From: Malania oleifera
Lineage: Eukaryota; Streptophyta; Magnoliopsida; Santalales; Ximeniaceae
Length of the DNA stretch: 64,000 nucleotides
Reading direction: 5' to 3'
Assembly: GCF_029873635.1 (NCBI RefSeq)
Contig: NC_080423.1
Span: 110,377,087 to 110,441,086 of the forward strand
Shown piece after piece: positions 48,377-59,110 of the stretch. Under the pieces are notes generated by a model, which ran no database searches, had not been told where the DNA came from, and saw only the letters and a list, made by a program, of their open reading frames with translations. Within the stretch, counting starts at the first letter, position 1. The number at the start of each line of letters is the position of its first letter. The translations under genes and the position numbers were made by a program.

Positions 48377-48689
48377 TAGAGTTCTATCAAGACTCCTACA
48401 ACATGTACAGTTAATACAATTATCTAACCCTAATCATGTTAACTATCACCTGTCAGGTCCAGGTCTGTCTTATCACCTGACACGGAAGTCATCAATGGTT
48501 TGCCGTGATTTCACTGAAATCGTCATTCCAAGAAAAACATAGAACACCATCGATGAGTCCCGATTTAGCAACAAAACATCCCTCAACCAACTCTACCCAC
48601 ATCCAACCTCCTATGCTCTGGTATGTACACACAGCTATGCCTAACCAAGTCTGCAAGACCTAGCAACCTGATTAGATTTGATACCAAGC

Positions 48690-51119
48690 TGTCACGCCCC
48701 GAACCCAGTAATTGGACCCAAGGGTGAACAAGTAACCTAACCTATCCCTGTATCATACAAGATCAAGATACAGTACAATGAATGAGGGTCCAATCTCGTG
48801 GGGTTCCCAGGCACCCTATACATATCCACATACACAACAGGTACACAGCAGAAAATAAATCTTTCTATACACAAACTGTACCATACTAGAGGCTATATAA
48901 GGAGTCAACTCCATAAAAATACAACACAAACTTGAGTGTTAGCCAAAACCACCAACAGACCACCTAGTACAGTCCTAGTACTTACCCAAGTACTTCTCAC
49001 AGTACACCGACCACTACGCTCCCAACAACATGATGCTAGTTCCGGTTACCCAAAGGACTTGAAAAATATGCACGTACAGCAGGGCTGAGACACCTCTCAA
49101 TAACGTAGATACAGGTTATATTGTTGTGTGACATTTGAGTGTTATCGTTATAGCAAAACATACACAGTTAAATGCAATTTCAGTATTTTCAAAAAATGGT
49201 TCCAGTACAGTCCATACACGCACACACACACATTGTGATACCCCATGGATGAAAGACTTAAAAAGATTAGATGTTACTACCCATATCAATAAGGTGCACC
49301 TTTCTTTTCGGGAGCTTTCCCATAAGAACTCCATAGTTAAGTGTGCTTGGGTTGGAGCAATCTTGGGATGGGTGACCACTTGAGAAGTTTTCTTAGGAAG
49401 TGTGTGAGTGAGGACAAAACACACTGAAGAGAACACGTGTTGGTTTATGGGGCCAGTCTTTAGTCTGATAAGGCCCGTCCCCCTATTGTCTGGTCCAGGT
49501 GGAGGAGGAAAGACGCAGTGCTCCCTGGCAGACCCTGGTTGGGGCGTGTTCCAAATGGTATCAGAGCCAACACCCAGCTAGAAGTGTGATGAGATTGATA
49601 TTGCCTAGGTTTGGAAATGTGGGTTCGCAACGAGGACGTTGCGATCTATAAGTGGGGGAGAATGTGATACCCCATGGATGAAAGACTTAAAAAGGTTAGA
49701 TGTTACTACCCATATCAATAAGGTGCATATTTCTTTTCGAGAGCTTTCCCATAAGAACTCCATAGTTAAGTGTGCTTGACTTGGAGCAATTTTGGGATGG
49801 GTGACCACCTGGAAAGTTTTCTCTGGAAGCGTGTGAGTGAGGACAAAACATATTGAAAAGAACATGTGTTGGTTTGTGGGGCTAGTCATTAGTCTGATAA
49901 GGTCCGTCCCCCTATTGTCTGGTTCAGGTGGAGGAGGAGAGACGCAGTGCTCCCTGGAAGACCCAGGTTGGGGCGTTACACACATGATCAACCCGGTGTC
50001 GTAATATCCTTTGGCCCGTAGCCAACCCTCGATATTCAGTGTCGGCCTGTAACCGGCCCGCGATACATGGCTTCCTCGGCATATGGCGAACTCCAGGCTC
50101 CCATGGCATTGTACCGGTACAAACTGGTGGATCAACACCCTTTGGTGATTAGCCGGTAAGGCTCACGCCCTCAGATATAGAGCCGGACACTCTTGCCAAA
50201 CATAACCTAGCGATTTCATACCCCCACAGATATAGAGTCTGACACTCTTTCAGTACCTGAAACAACTCGAAACCCAGTTCCTATTGCATTTCAATAAAAC
50301 ACAACAATGCATGCTCATATAACCAAACAAACCACACCTATTTGGAAATCCAAAAATTACAGTTTAATATAAAGTCAAGGCACGACCATCCCTATTACAC
50401 AGTATAAATCACCATATACATATGGTTTTCAACAAAACTAGGGATGCAACCCAGTACCCCCTTTTCCTGAGACTGTAACATGAAAACCCCATAATTTTAG
50501 CCGTTAGATCCCCCCAAATAAGTAACCAAAACGCACACAGGACTGTGAACCACAGTTCTACCGAGTTTGATTAAAAAATAACTGACATAAACTGAATCCC
50601 CTTACCTTTCTCCAAATGACAAATCTCGAACTCCAAGGCCCCTAAATAGCGAACCGAGTTCCAAAACCTACATACCACAATACAAAATATGCTCACAAAC
50701 CTATTCTCTACACAACTACTAGATCAGATTTGAAAATCGAGCCTTACCTCAATTTCGAGCCAAAACCCGAAGATACCCGAATCAACGATCCTTGTGGTAA
50801 CGTTGAATTTACGATTCGCGCTACATACAGCGAAGAAATATAGAGAGATAGAGAGTAGGTTGAGTTTTCTTAACTGAGAAGTAATGAAAATATCTATTTA
50901 TAACTGAATTTGAGTTTTCTTAGCTGAGAAGTGATGAAAATATCAATTTATAACCCTTTGACCCGGCCACTCCTCGTCAATGAGACTATGCACTTCGTCG
51001 CCGAGAACTACAAAGACTTCGTCGATGAACTCTGGCTTCGTCGACAAAGCTTGCTTAATTACCAATTTACCCCTCTTTTAATTAATTAATTTCCTTATAT
51101 CACGGTTTGGGTTCTTACA
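48690..51119 (-). repeat. 5' LTR of the chromovirus, carrying a Cassandra insertion
   Basis: 2430 bp, of which about 752 bp is the Cassandra element plus one CACAT duplicate. The remaining ~1678 bp matches the 3' LTR, with the same TATA-block duplication at about 50860-50955. Confidence 0.85.
49234..49980 (+). mobile_element. Cassandra TRIM retrotransposon with 5S rRNA-like LTRs
   Basis: Two LTRs, 49234-49553 (320 bp) and 49663-49980 (318 bp), flank a 109-bp internal region. The primer site TGGTATCAGAGCC (49556-49568, initiator-methionine tRNA) and the polypurine tract AAGTGGGGGAGAA (49650-49662) are canonical. Flanks CACAT (49229-49233 and 49981-49985) form a perfect 5-bp duplication. Each LTR contains 5S rRNA-like sequence with the internal pol III promoter: AACTCCATAGTTAAGTGTGC and GGGATGGGTGACC (first LTR about 49327-49377). 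That combination identifies Cassandra, a non-autonomous family known across land plants. It encodes no protein. Confidence 0.95.
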
Positions 51120-54100
51120 TCTAGTAAGCAGTATTTCACAAACCTAGGGTCTTTTTATGTATTCACAATCCCAATCAAATATTTAAACGATAAACATAAA
51201 CACACAAGTGCAGAAAGTAAATTGCGGAAAATAAAATCAACACCAGATATGTTATCGGGGTTTGGCCAACTGTACCTACATCCTCGCCTCTAGCTCGCAA
51301 GCTCGAGGATTCCACTAATGGCTCACTTCATGGGTGGAGCGGCACCAACTACAACTAGGTCAATTCAAGAGGCTGACTTCAACCAACACGCCTTACCAGG
51401 ATGGCACACCTAACTTTCCTAACTGGGTCCAAGCCAATTCGGGACTATTCAATAGGGCTAGTCTCCCTCTTCAGGCCCGTGCCTGGAATACAACAAATGT
51501 AGAAAATTTTGTGCACAAGGAAATGCTTCTTACACAAGCTCATATGTACCGATATAATCAACACACTACCAAATGATAAGATATGATAAACTCAGTGTAG
51601 CCTTAGTGTCTACTCTCAAAATTAATGCCAATAATGCAATCTGTACGTGAGAGTGTAAGTGATAGGATCTTTGTGTCAAAATAATATTCTTAATCACAAT
51701 GCATTAGCAAAGATCACAAGTATACTTCAAATGTCTCAACAGAAGTTTTTATCAAAATAAATCACAAGAGATATTCAACAATGGTTTGTAAAATATTTAT
51801 TTGATCTTTGTGTTAAAATGATAATCTCAATCAAAAGGTATAGCAACAAAGATCTTTTAGCACTCAAGCAAATATCTTAAAATATATATTTCTCAAATAT
51901 AAGCACCAGAGATGTTTTGAAAATGATTTGTAAAATATTTTAGCAATCAAAGTCCAATGTGAACTCCTTGAGTATTGTAATGATAATGCAAAACTTAAAG
52001 GCTCAATGAAGTATTCCTGGGGAAGACTTATTAACAAAGTCTCCTAGGGAAACTTCAAGCTTAGCTTTCTAATAAAATAATCTCAATCAACAAGAACAAG
52101 AGAGATTTTAAGCCTAATGAGAATAACACTCAGTCACACTTACAAAGAGATTTAAGCAATAAAATCTGGTAAGAATGAGTGTAGGAAGCTCAAAAATGAG
52201 TATAGGAGATTTTTGAATTTCAGAGGATTTTTCTTAATTAAGATTGCTAATTGGGGTGCTACTCTTTTCAAATAAGGGGGTATATATAGATTACCCCATA
52301 ATTATAACTGTCTAAGACACATAGGGTATTATTAGTATTATTTTAAACCATTTTAAACCAATTAACCCTGTTTAAAAAATTTAATCGTGGTAAAAATAAT
52401 ATGGCAACTTGAGAGCACCGGTCGACTGAAAATGTGGTTCGATTGACCCAATGACGAAGTTCGGTTGACTGGGTAAAATTTGCACCGGAAGTTCAGTCGA
52501 CCAGACTAGGGTTTTTAGAGGTGATTTTTCATTTTCGCGCGGTTCGGTCGACCGTATGGATTTGAACTAAGTGGTTCGGTCGATCGAACAGTTGGCCAGA
52601 CACACGTGGGAACTCGGTCGACTAGGTGGTTGGCTTAAGCAATAGATGCGGTCCACCGTATGGTTAAACTGTTGATCGAGAGAGAGTTCAGCCGATTGGT
52701 TGACTTGAATTGGGCAGGGTTCAGTCGATCATGCAATGGTCAAATTGTTGACTTGGTGATCGGTTCGGTTGATCGACAGATTTTCATTGTGAAGGTACGG
52801 TCGACCGAAAGTGCATTTTTATGCGTCTTGGTTCAATTTCCTTATGCAATCACCCTATCCATGTAAGCATATTATGTTTATGCATGCATGAGTGTCCTAG
52901 GGTCATTGTAGGTATTTTTGAGTACACCAAAAAAATCCGGCATCGGTCGACCGAAGGGTGCCCTATGGTCATTTTTTTTCCCTATGGTCATTTGAGCTTA
53001 TCTATCCTATCATGCAAGTAAAACATTGATTATTACAGACCATTTTCCCTAATTATTATTACAGACCCAAAATAAATAAAAGAAAATATACTAATACAAC
53101 TGAAAATAAAGATCGGTATTCATGGGCTGCTCCTTTACAATTCGGTGGAAAATGCCGGGGTATGCTTATTTAAGTGCTTCTCGGCTTCTATTTCTCATTT
53201 GTCATCCGTACTTAGAAAAATAAACCTGTTCAAATACTCAAAGCAGACAGATGAGATATTGTAGTTTGTCATAATCAAAATAGGAGACAGGCCAAAAAGT
53301 CAACAATCACCAGTAGGTGATGGCAGAGATGGCTATGGGTTAAGGGAAGAGGAGATGCATGATTGAGAAGTTCACGTATATGAAGCCTCTGTTGTTTTTT
53401 GGAAGGGCCGACCCAATAGTGGCTAAGAATTGGGTCCACGATATTGAGGATGTGTTGGTAGTGCTTCCTTGTACGGAGGAGTAGAAAGTGTGTTTTGCTA
53501 CGTTCAAGTTAATTGGAGAGGTAAAACGCTGGTGGAGAGCAGTGAGATTGTTAGAGGAGCAGAGACCGAAACCTGTAACGGTGACCTGAAGCCGTTTCAG
53601 GGAGTTATTTTTTGAGTGTTACTTCCCTGCTACCATCAGAGAGGCAAAAGTGACAAAGTTTTTGTATTTGAGTCAAGGGCATATGACGGTACATCAGTAT
53701 GTAGCCAGATTTATTAAGTTATCTTGTTTTGCCCCGAACTTAGTGCCAGATGAGGAAAAAAAGGCGAGAAAGTTTGAGAAGGGCCTGAATGAGGGATTAT
53801 ATGAGTAGGTTGTGGGTTTCCAAGCCCAAACTTTTATAGAGATTATTGATAGAGCCACACTGATTGAGAGTGGCCTGCAGAGGGGTGCTGTGGCGTAGAG
53901 TTAGGGAAAGAGATCTGCACCAGGTCCCTTGGAGGAGACATGATAGTAGAGGAGGTAGGAGACCGGGAATAGGAGATCGAGCGGTTCAAGGCAGGCCGAT
54001 GCCTCATCTCTGTCCCAAATGTTTTAGGAGACACCTCGGAGGGTGCCGAGTCAGAGAGATAATTTGTTACTGATATTATCATCCTGACCATATGCTGAGA

Positions 54101-54504
54101 GACTGCCGAACACCGCCAGTAAATGCGCCTACTCCTAGATCATACTGAGGAGGTCACCAGGTACCCCAAGGTAGTTAGCAAAGGAATACCGCCCCAGCTC
54201 GAGTTCATGTATTGATACCAGGAGATGCTAAGGCGGCAGGAGATGTCGTGATAGGTACTATTTCAATTATGTCATTTACAACTACTGTTTTGTTTGATTC
54301 AAGGGCGGCTTACTACTTTATTGCCTGGGAGTTTGTTAAATATTGTGGGATAGAAACTTAGTCGCTAGATATCAGTTTGTTTGTTTCTATGCCGTCTGTG
54401 GTTGTAATGTATTTTAAAAAGGTACTCAGGAATTGTCCAATTTGTATTCAGGGGAGGTCTTTATCAGCTAATTTGGTGGTCTCGAAGACGGCCTTCAGGA
54501 TCAC

Positions 54505-54506
<2 letters not shown>

Positions 54507-54551
<45 letters not shown>
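54507..54551. repeat. (AT)n run at the gag/LTR junction
   Basis: The run joins protease sequence directly to LTR sequence equivalent to about 40859 onward, so it marks the deletion that removed pol. Confidence 0.85.
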
Positions 54552-54554
<3 letters not shown>

Positions 54555-54890
54555 TCCCAGCTGTTATATTTATTAAAATGGAATGTGTTATAATGTATTT
54601 GAACTCATACTGCCACACACTGTGAATAATTTATTTCGTTTTACTGAGAGTCGTCTCACCCAAATATTTAAATATTTCAGGGAATCGCAACAGGTAAGGA
54701 GATAGAGCTCCGAGATGGAGGGGAGCTAGTACCCTGATAGACAAGGTAAGCATTTTGTGTTGGGGAATGTGTTTGTGTAATTCCTTGGGTTATGTTATGG
54801 ATTTTTGGAGATGTTTATGGATGTTTAGTACTGTGTTTATTAGTATTCCAAATGGTATGTAAATATGCACTTCCATTATTTAATCCACTT
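54535..54890 (+). mobile_element. Partial 3' LTR of the plus-strand gypsy element
   Basis: It is closely similar to 40859-41200 of the 5' LTR, including the motif TTACTGAG...TCTCACCC (about 54637-54660). The final ~130 bp of the LTR is missing, and outer minus-strand LTR sequence follows. Confidence 0.75.
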
Positions 54891-55348
54891 ACTTGTTTTT
54901 GAAAAAGAAACCTAAACGGACGGAAAGACCCAAAACCCTAGCTTTTCGAACCAATAGAACTACGAGTACTGACTAGACTGGAGGAGAGAGAGTGAACCAG
55001 GAGCATGTCAGAACCCGTAGAAGCCTTTTAATGAAGAAATCCCGAAACCCTAGTAGAGTCCAAAAAGAGAGATTTTAAAATTTTCAAGAAAAAATGAGTT
55101 CACTTCTATTTATAGATGGGTAGCCCAGGAGAAAATCGGCAACGATTTTCCCTCTCCTCCGAAAATCGGAGACGGTTTGGCAGTTGACCTTGCCAGTTGA
55201 CTGAAAACTGATGACGATTTTGTCACCCTGTAGAAAACTATCAATGGATTGGGTCCTACCAAACCAATTTCCTTCTTTTTCTTTTCTATTCCTTTATTTC
55301 TCTATTTTATATTTATTTTATTTTATTTTTCGGATTCGGGTTTTTACA
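54891..55348 (-). mobile_element. Outer element: 5' part of a minus-strand LTR
   Basis: On the minus strand it starts TGTAAAAACCCGAATCCG at 55348 and has a TATA box CTATAAATAG near 55107-55116 and a leader. It pairs with the 3' LTR part at 34481-34905, and both abut CATTT duplications. Confidence 0.65.
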
Positions 55349-55596
55349 CATTTATTGTACGCAATATTTTATAAATTGTTAAAAGTTTGAGGGTAAATAA
55401 AATTTGAAATTTTATCTTAACAAATGCTAATGATATATAAAAGAATTATGAACTTATTTTATAAATTCACATGATATTAATTTATTTATCCTTTTCAAAG
55501 TAAAATAGTACAATTGTTCTGTAGTGATCCAAAAAAATAAAAAATAAAAAATAAAAAATAAATAAATAAATAAATAAATTATTATTAATTAAATAA

Positions 55597-55702
55597 TATA
55601 ATATAATATAGTAATATATTAATATAATATATTATAATATATATAATATAATATATTATAATATATATAATATAATATATTATAATATATATAATAAATA
55701 AT
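55597..55702. repeat. AT-only tandem repeat, about 32-bp unit, three copies
   Basis: The unit TAATATAATATATTATAATA plus about 12 AT-rich bases is repeated three times. Each unit is itself nearly palindromic. Confidence 0.85.
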
Positions 55703-55729
55703 AAATATATATATAATAAATAAGAACTG

Positions 55730-55759
55730 AGATTGAGATTCAGTCTCAATCTCAGATTT

Positions 55760-55798
<39 letters not shown>

Positions 55799-56560
55799 TC
55801 GTTTCTCCCTCTCTTCCCCCCGTCTCCCTCTCTCTTCAATTTCTTCTTCGATTTTCGGCCGATTGAAAAACATAAAATACCATTGGATCCCATTCTTGGC
55901 TACCAACATTTTAACCGGGGTGAATTTATCGTAGGCACCACTAATAGGGTGAGGTAAGGGGAATGCATTTTTTCAAGAATTTTTATAATTTAACCAATTT
56001 AATTGTAATATGAAATTACAAAAATTATATACACGATTTTATGAATACTTTGGTATATGGAAATCGAATTTTGGATTATTATTATTATTAGTTAATTAAA
56101 TGGGTGTTTGTGAGCTTAAGGATTTTATAATAATTGTTATTTTAAAGTTGAACCAATTGACTTAAAATATTTGATTTTTGGATTATTGTAATAGATTTTC
56201 TGAATGATTTGATCGGCTGATTATTAGTTTGAGTTGTTAAACATGTTTTGGTAAAGGATTAAAGTGAGTAGGGTTGGTTATCTCTGTTTTTCCTTTAAAT
56301 ATATATATTTTGAATTAAATAAATGGTGGAGATAATTAAACCAGTATTTTCAGTAAAACAGATATTGTGTATAAAATTTCCTGTTTTCCAGTAGTTTATA
56401 TAACTATAATTATTGAATAAATTTTGTAACATGAGGTTTAGTTATATTTTACTGCATAATTGAATGTGAGTATTTTTGTGATATTGTTGTGAAAATGTGA
56501 TTTAGACTGTTTGATGAAAATACTAAAAATGTGTTGATATATATATAAATTTCTAGAATG
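55730..56560 (+). mobile_element. LTR-leader fragment, plus strand
   Basis: A (CT)n run (55762-55792) and pyrimidine-rich leader are followed by GTGAGGTAAG (about 55950), the layout of the LTR leaders at 34906 and 39190. The LTR terminus was not found; it stops where the segmental duplicate begins. Confidence 0.5.
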
Positions 56561-56564
56561 GTTA

Positions 56565-57350
56565 ACTGAATTAATAGAAAATTCAATTAAATAATTTTTG
56601 GTTTTCGGTTCATTATGGGAAAAATGTAATTCGGTTAACCGAATTGCCTGAATTTTAATGAGTTAATAATTAAATATAATTATTAAATTATATGATTTTA
56701 GGCTAGTGTTACAAACTTCAAATGTTCCATTTGGTCATTTCCAGATTCCCTTCCCATTTCGGCATACAAATTATACATTCATATTTTTTCCTATAATTAA
56801 TTTTAATTTTATTTGGTTAAATTCAATTAACCGAATTACCCAACAATTCGGTTCGGTTGGGTATGATTCGATTAAAGAGTTCAATTTGGTCGGTTCAGTT
56901 ATGTTGTGGGGTTAACCAAAAAAATTTGGTTAATTGGCCGAACCGATTGATTGCACACCCCTCCCTACCTTTGACACTTTAAAAAGCTTCAAACTAGAAT
57001 TTAAAATTCAATATTACTCTATCTTCACGACTTTTAGTTGTGATTTTTTAATTCTCAAACACATTTATAATAAAGATAGATGAAATTTTCAAGCTTAGAA
57101 AATGAAAGCGAAAAAAATTACAATAGCATAAAAAGACACGCACACACACACACACAGATATATCATATTCACATTTATTATACGCAATATTTTATAAATT
57201 GTGAAAATTTGAGTGTAAATAAAATTTGAAATTTTATCTTAACAAATGCTAATGATATATAAAAGAATTACGAACTTATTTTATAAATTCACACGATATA
57301 AATTTATTTATCCTTTTCAAAGTAAAATACTACAATTATTCACCGCATTC
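56565..57350. repeat. Segmental duplicate of 31734-34480 plus 55349-55520
   Basis: It aligns, in order, with the hAT-like MITE right part, the CCTTTGACAC flank, the AC microsatellite and the CATTTATT...ACGCAATATTTTATAAATTG block. It lacks the 2.0-kb solo LTR and the 20.9-kb composite, and each of their target sites occurs here once (AGTTA near 56891, CATTT near 57173). Confidence 0.85.
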
Positions 57351-58199
57351 AAAGGCAATTCTGTCTTATTTACTTTGTAATATTTTTATGCACAACTTTT
57401 TATTCGTAGAGCATTTTTCATAAGGTCTTAAATAAATTTAATATCATTTGAAATTTGATTTATAGGGTAAGTCTCGTGTAGTCTCTTATATTTTGCTTGA
57501 GATTTACAAAATCAATTTTCAATTATATTAATTTAGCCTAAGCAATATTTAATTCAAACTCAAAAAATATATTCAAAATATTTAATATAATATTAATATA
57601 TTTGCTTATTTATTATAAGTAATATTTATTGTGTTCTTAAAGAATTTAGAGTGGGTAAGATGAAATTAATATTTTTTCTATATGAAAAATTAAGCAAAAA
57701 TATTGTTCAAACCACAAGATATTAAATCATTTATCTATCAAAGTAAAATTAGTTTCATTATTCACCACATTAGTTCGAAGTAATTTAGTCATATATATCA
57801 CTTTATTAGAATTGTTAATTTTATTGTTAATATGTTAGTTAGTTTAGTTGTTAATTTGTTAGTTATTATTTCAGTTGTATTTTTCATTTCATATACTAGT
57901 ATAAATACTAGTATAAATACCACTGTAAAGATAACATTTTGTAATCAATTCCAGGATAATACTATTTTATTTATTTTAACATGGTACCAAAGCCAGGTTC
58001 TCCCCGCTCACGCTCTCCTTTGATTCTCCGTCGCTGAGATCTCCCCTTTGATGGACTCGCTCTCGCTGTCGGTCGGTAGCGGTCTCATTCTTCTAGCGAT
58101 GTGCGATCATTTCTCGTGCGGGCTTTCCACTCGAACTGTTCCCTTCTTCGGCCATCGTCGTTGCGAAGCCTTCCGTCGATTGATCTCGGCGCAATTCAG

Positions 58200-58298
58200 A
58201 TGGTGCGGAAGAAGATCAAAGACTATGATTCCAAGCGGCTTCTCAAGGAGCACCCCAAGAGACTCGCCGCGATCGATCTTTGCATCTGCTCTTCTCAG
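58200..58298 (+). pseudogene. ACLA: Captured first-exon fragment of ATP-citrate lyase subunit A
   Basis: From ATG 58200 the frame reads [18 protein letters not shown], then KRLAAIDL and CSSQ up to 58298. This matches the recalled start of plant ATP-citrate lyase subunit A ([18 protein letters not shown]...). The intact cytosolic enzyme makes acetyl-CoA from citrate. After 58298 the similarity stops abruptly at a CAG, as at an exon end, although the frame stays open to 58481. Only about 33 of more than 400 residues are present, so it cannot be functional. It lies inside the interior of the compact LTR element. Confidence 0.72.
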
Positions 58299-58714
58299 AT
58301 ATTTTTGTTTCCGGCAACACTCTTCAACTCATCCTCGTCTTCATTTCCTTTGGTCATCGCCGTTCAGAGTTTCGATGGAGCTCTCATGGCCGCTACCACC
58401 GGTTCACCCCTCGTGTTCAAATTTGTCGCGATCTCCGAGAACTACGAACTTTATGGCGACCGGCTCGTCGCTCCATTCTAGCATTATTGTTGAGTCGGAT
58501 CGAAATCATACCCCCTGCGAGCTCGTCTCTATTAGCAATACAGATCGAGATCTTCGTTTGCCTCGTCCGATCCCCTAGTGGCCTTGCCTCTTAGAGCACT
58601 GCTCATCGGGCTCTACTGATTGTTTCAGTCTTTTTCAAAGATTTATCCTTCTTTTTCTTTTTTTTGGAATTTTTGCTCTCCCTAGGGCCATTCTCCTTCT
58701 TCTCTGCCCCTCCA

Positions 58715-59110
58715 TTAGGATTCTATGCATTTTTTATCTTGTGCAGCACCACGAGATTGATCTTGTCCGCTCGCTTCCTTCTCAGCATATTCTAATTCAG
58801 CAAGAACAACAACAAGTTCTAGTCTAGCGATTCGCTTGCACATCTCGGTCGTTTTTCTAGTGAAACGAAAAAAAAAAGAAAAAAAAAAGAATTTCAAACA
58901 GGATGGATAAAGATAAACCTCCTTGAGGTTTCTGTAACTGGAGTTCCATTTACTCACCATGTCAGTAGTTCAAAGTCTCCAATGCGCATTTTCCACTCAC
59001 TCTCAGTTTCAAGAAGTGCTTTCTTTAACTTGTTGAGGAAGCCAACTCGCAAGGCCTTCAAGTATCTTCGCCTCTGCCACTCATCTTGGGTCCTCCCACG
59101 ACCTTGGGTT
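58715..59110 (-). other. Unrecognised minus-strand open segments inside the LTR element
   Basis: Two minus-strand segments look coding-like: one with CKRIARLELVVVLAELEYAE (about 58780-58850) and one with RRYLKALRVGFLNKLKKALL (about 59010-59080) that continues to FELLTW and a stop near 58960. They may be further captured host sequence. I do not recognise the source. Confidence 0.3.

Larger units (their letters stand above)
41915..51119 (-). mobile_element. Near-complete Ty3/gypsy chromovirus, Tekay-like
   Basis: Two LTRs (41915-43650 and 48690-51119) flank a 5.0-kb internal region on the minus strand, with a perfect 5-bp duplication TCTAG (41910-41914 and 51120-51124). LTR termini on the minus strand are TGTAAGAACC...GGGGCGTGACA. 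A polypurine tract (AAGGAGGGGAGGT) adjoins the 3' LTR at 43651-43663. A primer site like the initiator-methionine type (TTGGTATCAAATC, minus strand, about 48687 downward) adjoins the 5' LTR. The domain order gag, protease, RT, RNase H, integrase, chromodomain-like tail is Ty3/gypsy. Stops in most domains make it inactive. Confidence 0.9.
41837..53305 (-). mobile_element. Copia-like solo LTR, second copy, split by a gypsy element
   Basis: The two parts, 41837-41914 and 51125-53305, together make about 2.26 kb related to the solo LTR at 1980-4133. It starts TGTTAGTCTTGG and ends AAGTCAACA, with flanks GTCAC (41832-41836) and ATCAC (53306-53310). A minus-strand TATATATA box lies near 52271-52279, and a GGTCGACCG-type palindrome array at about 52420-52960 lies upstream of it. 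It was inserted into gypsy gag and later received the chromovirus. Confidence 0.75.
41739..54505 (+). pseudogene. Decayed gypsy gag-protease, split by nested insertion
   Basis: Gag begins at ATG 41739 (MELGSSSAHVGG), is interrupted at 41836 by an 11.5-kb nested solo LTR, and resumes at 53311. The core gag region reads [17 protein letters not shown] (about 53516-53566) and ATIREAKVTKFLYLSQGHMT. In-frame stops at 53482, 53587, 53806, 53896 and 53902 fall in one otherwise open frame, all explainable by G-to-A or C-to-T changes; a frameshift follows near 53930. The zinc knuckle near 54060-54105 is destroyed. The protease has VLFDSRAAYYFIAWEF, with DSG changed to DSR. The coding region ends in an (AT)n run at 54507; pol is absent. 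Confidence 0.78.
34481..55348. mobile_element. 20.9-kb composite nested LTR-retrotransposon insertion
   Basis: Outer termini TGTAACG...TTTTTACA are flanked by a perfect 5-bp duplication CATTT (34476-34480 and 55349-55353). The host sequence on both sides, joined, matches the uninterrupted duplicate around 57164-57345 (CATTTATTATACGCAATATT), which confirms both boundaries. The inside holds at least four further insertion levels, described separately, plus one rearranged zone (34906-39090). Confidence 0.85.

Noticed and set aside
49300..49400. Possible 5S rRNA gene
   Set aside because: The 5S-like sequence is diverged at its ends and lies inside the LTRs of a Cassandra element with a primer site, purine tract and target duplication.
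55585..55909. Two ~100-residue minus-strand frames with RERERE and IYYIIY runs
   Set aside because: Products of the (CT)n run and the AT-only tandem repeat.
58048..58594. Single host gene at this position (three long overlapping plus-strand frames)
   Set aside because: Only about 33 codons match ACLA, the frames end without other conserved sequence, and the region is bounded by LTRs and a target duplication.
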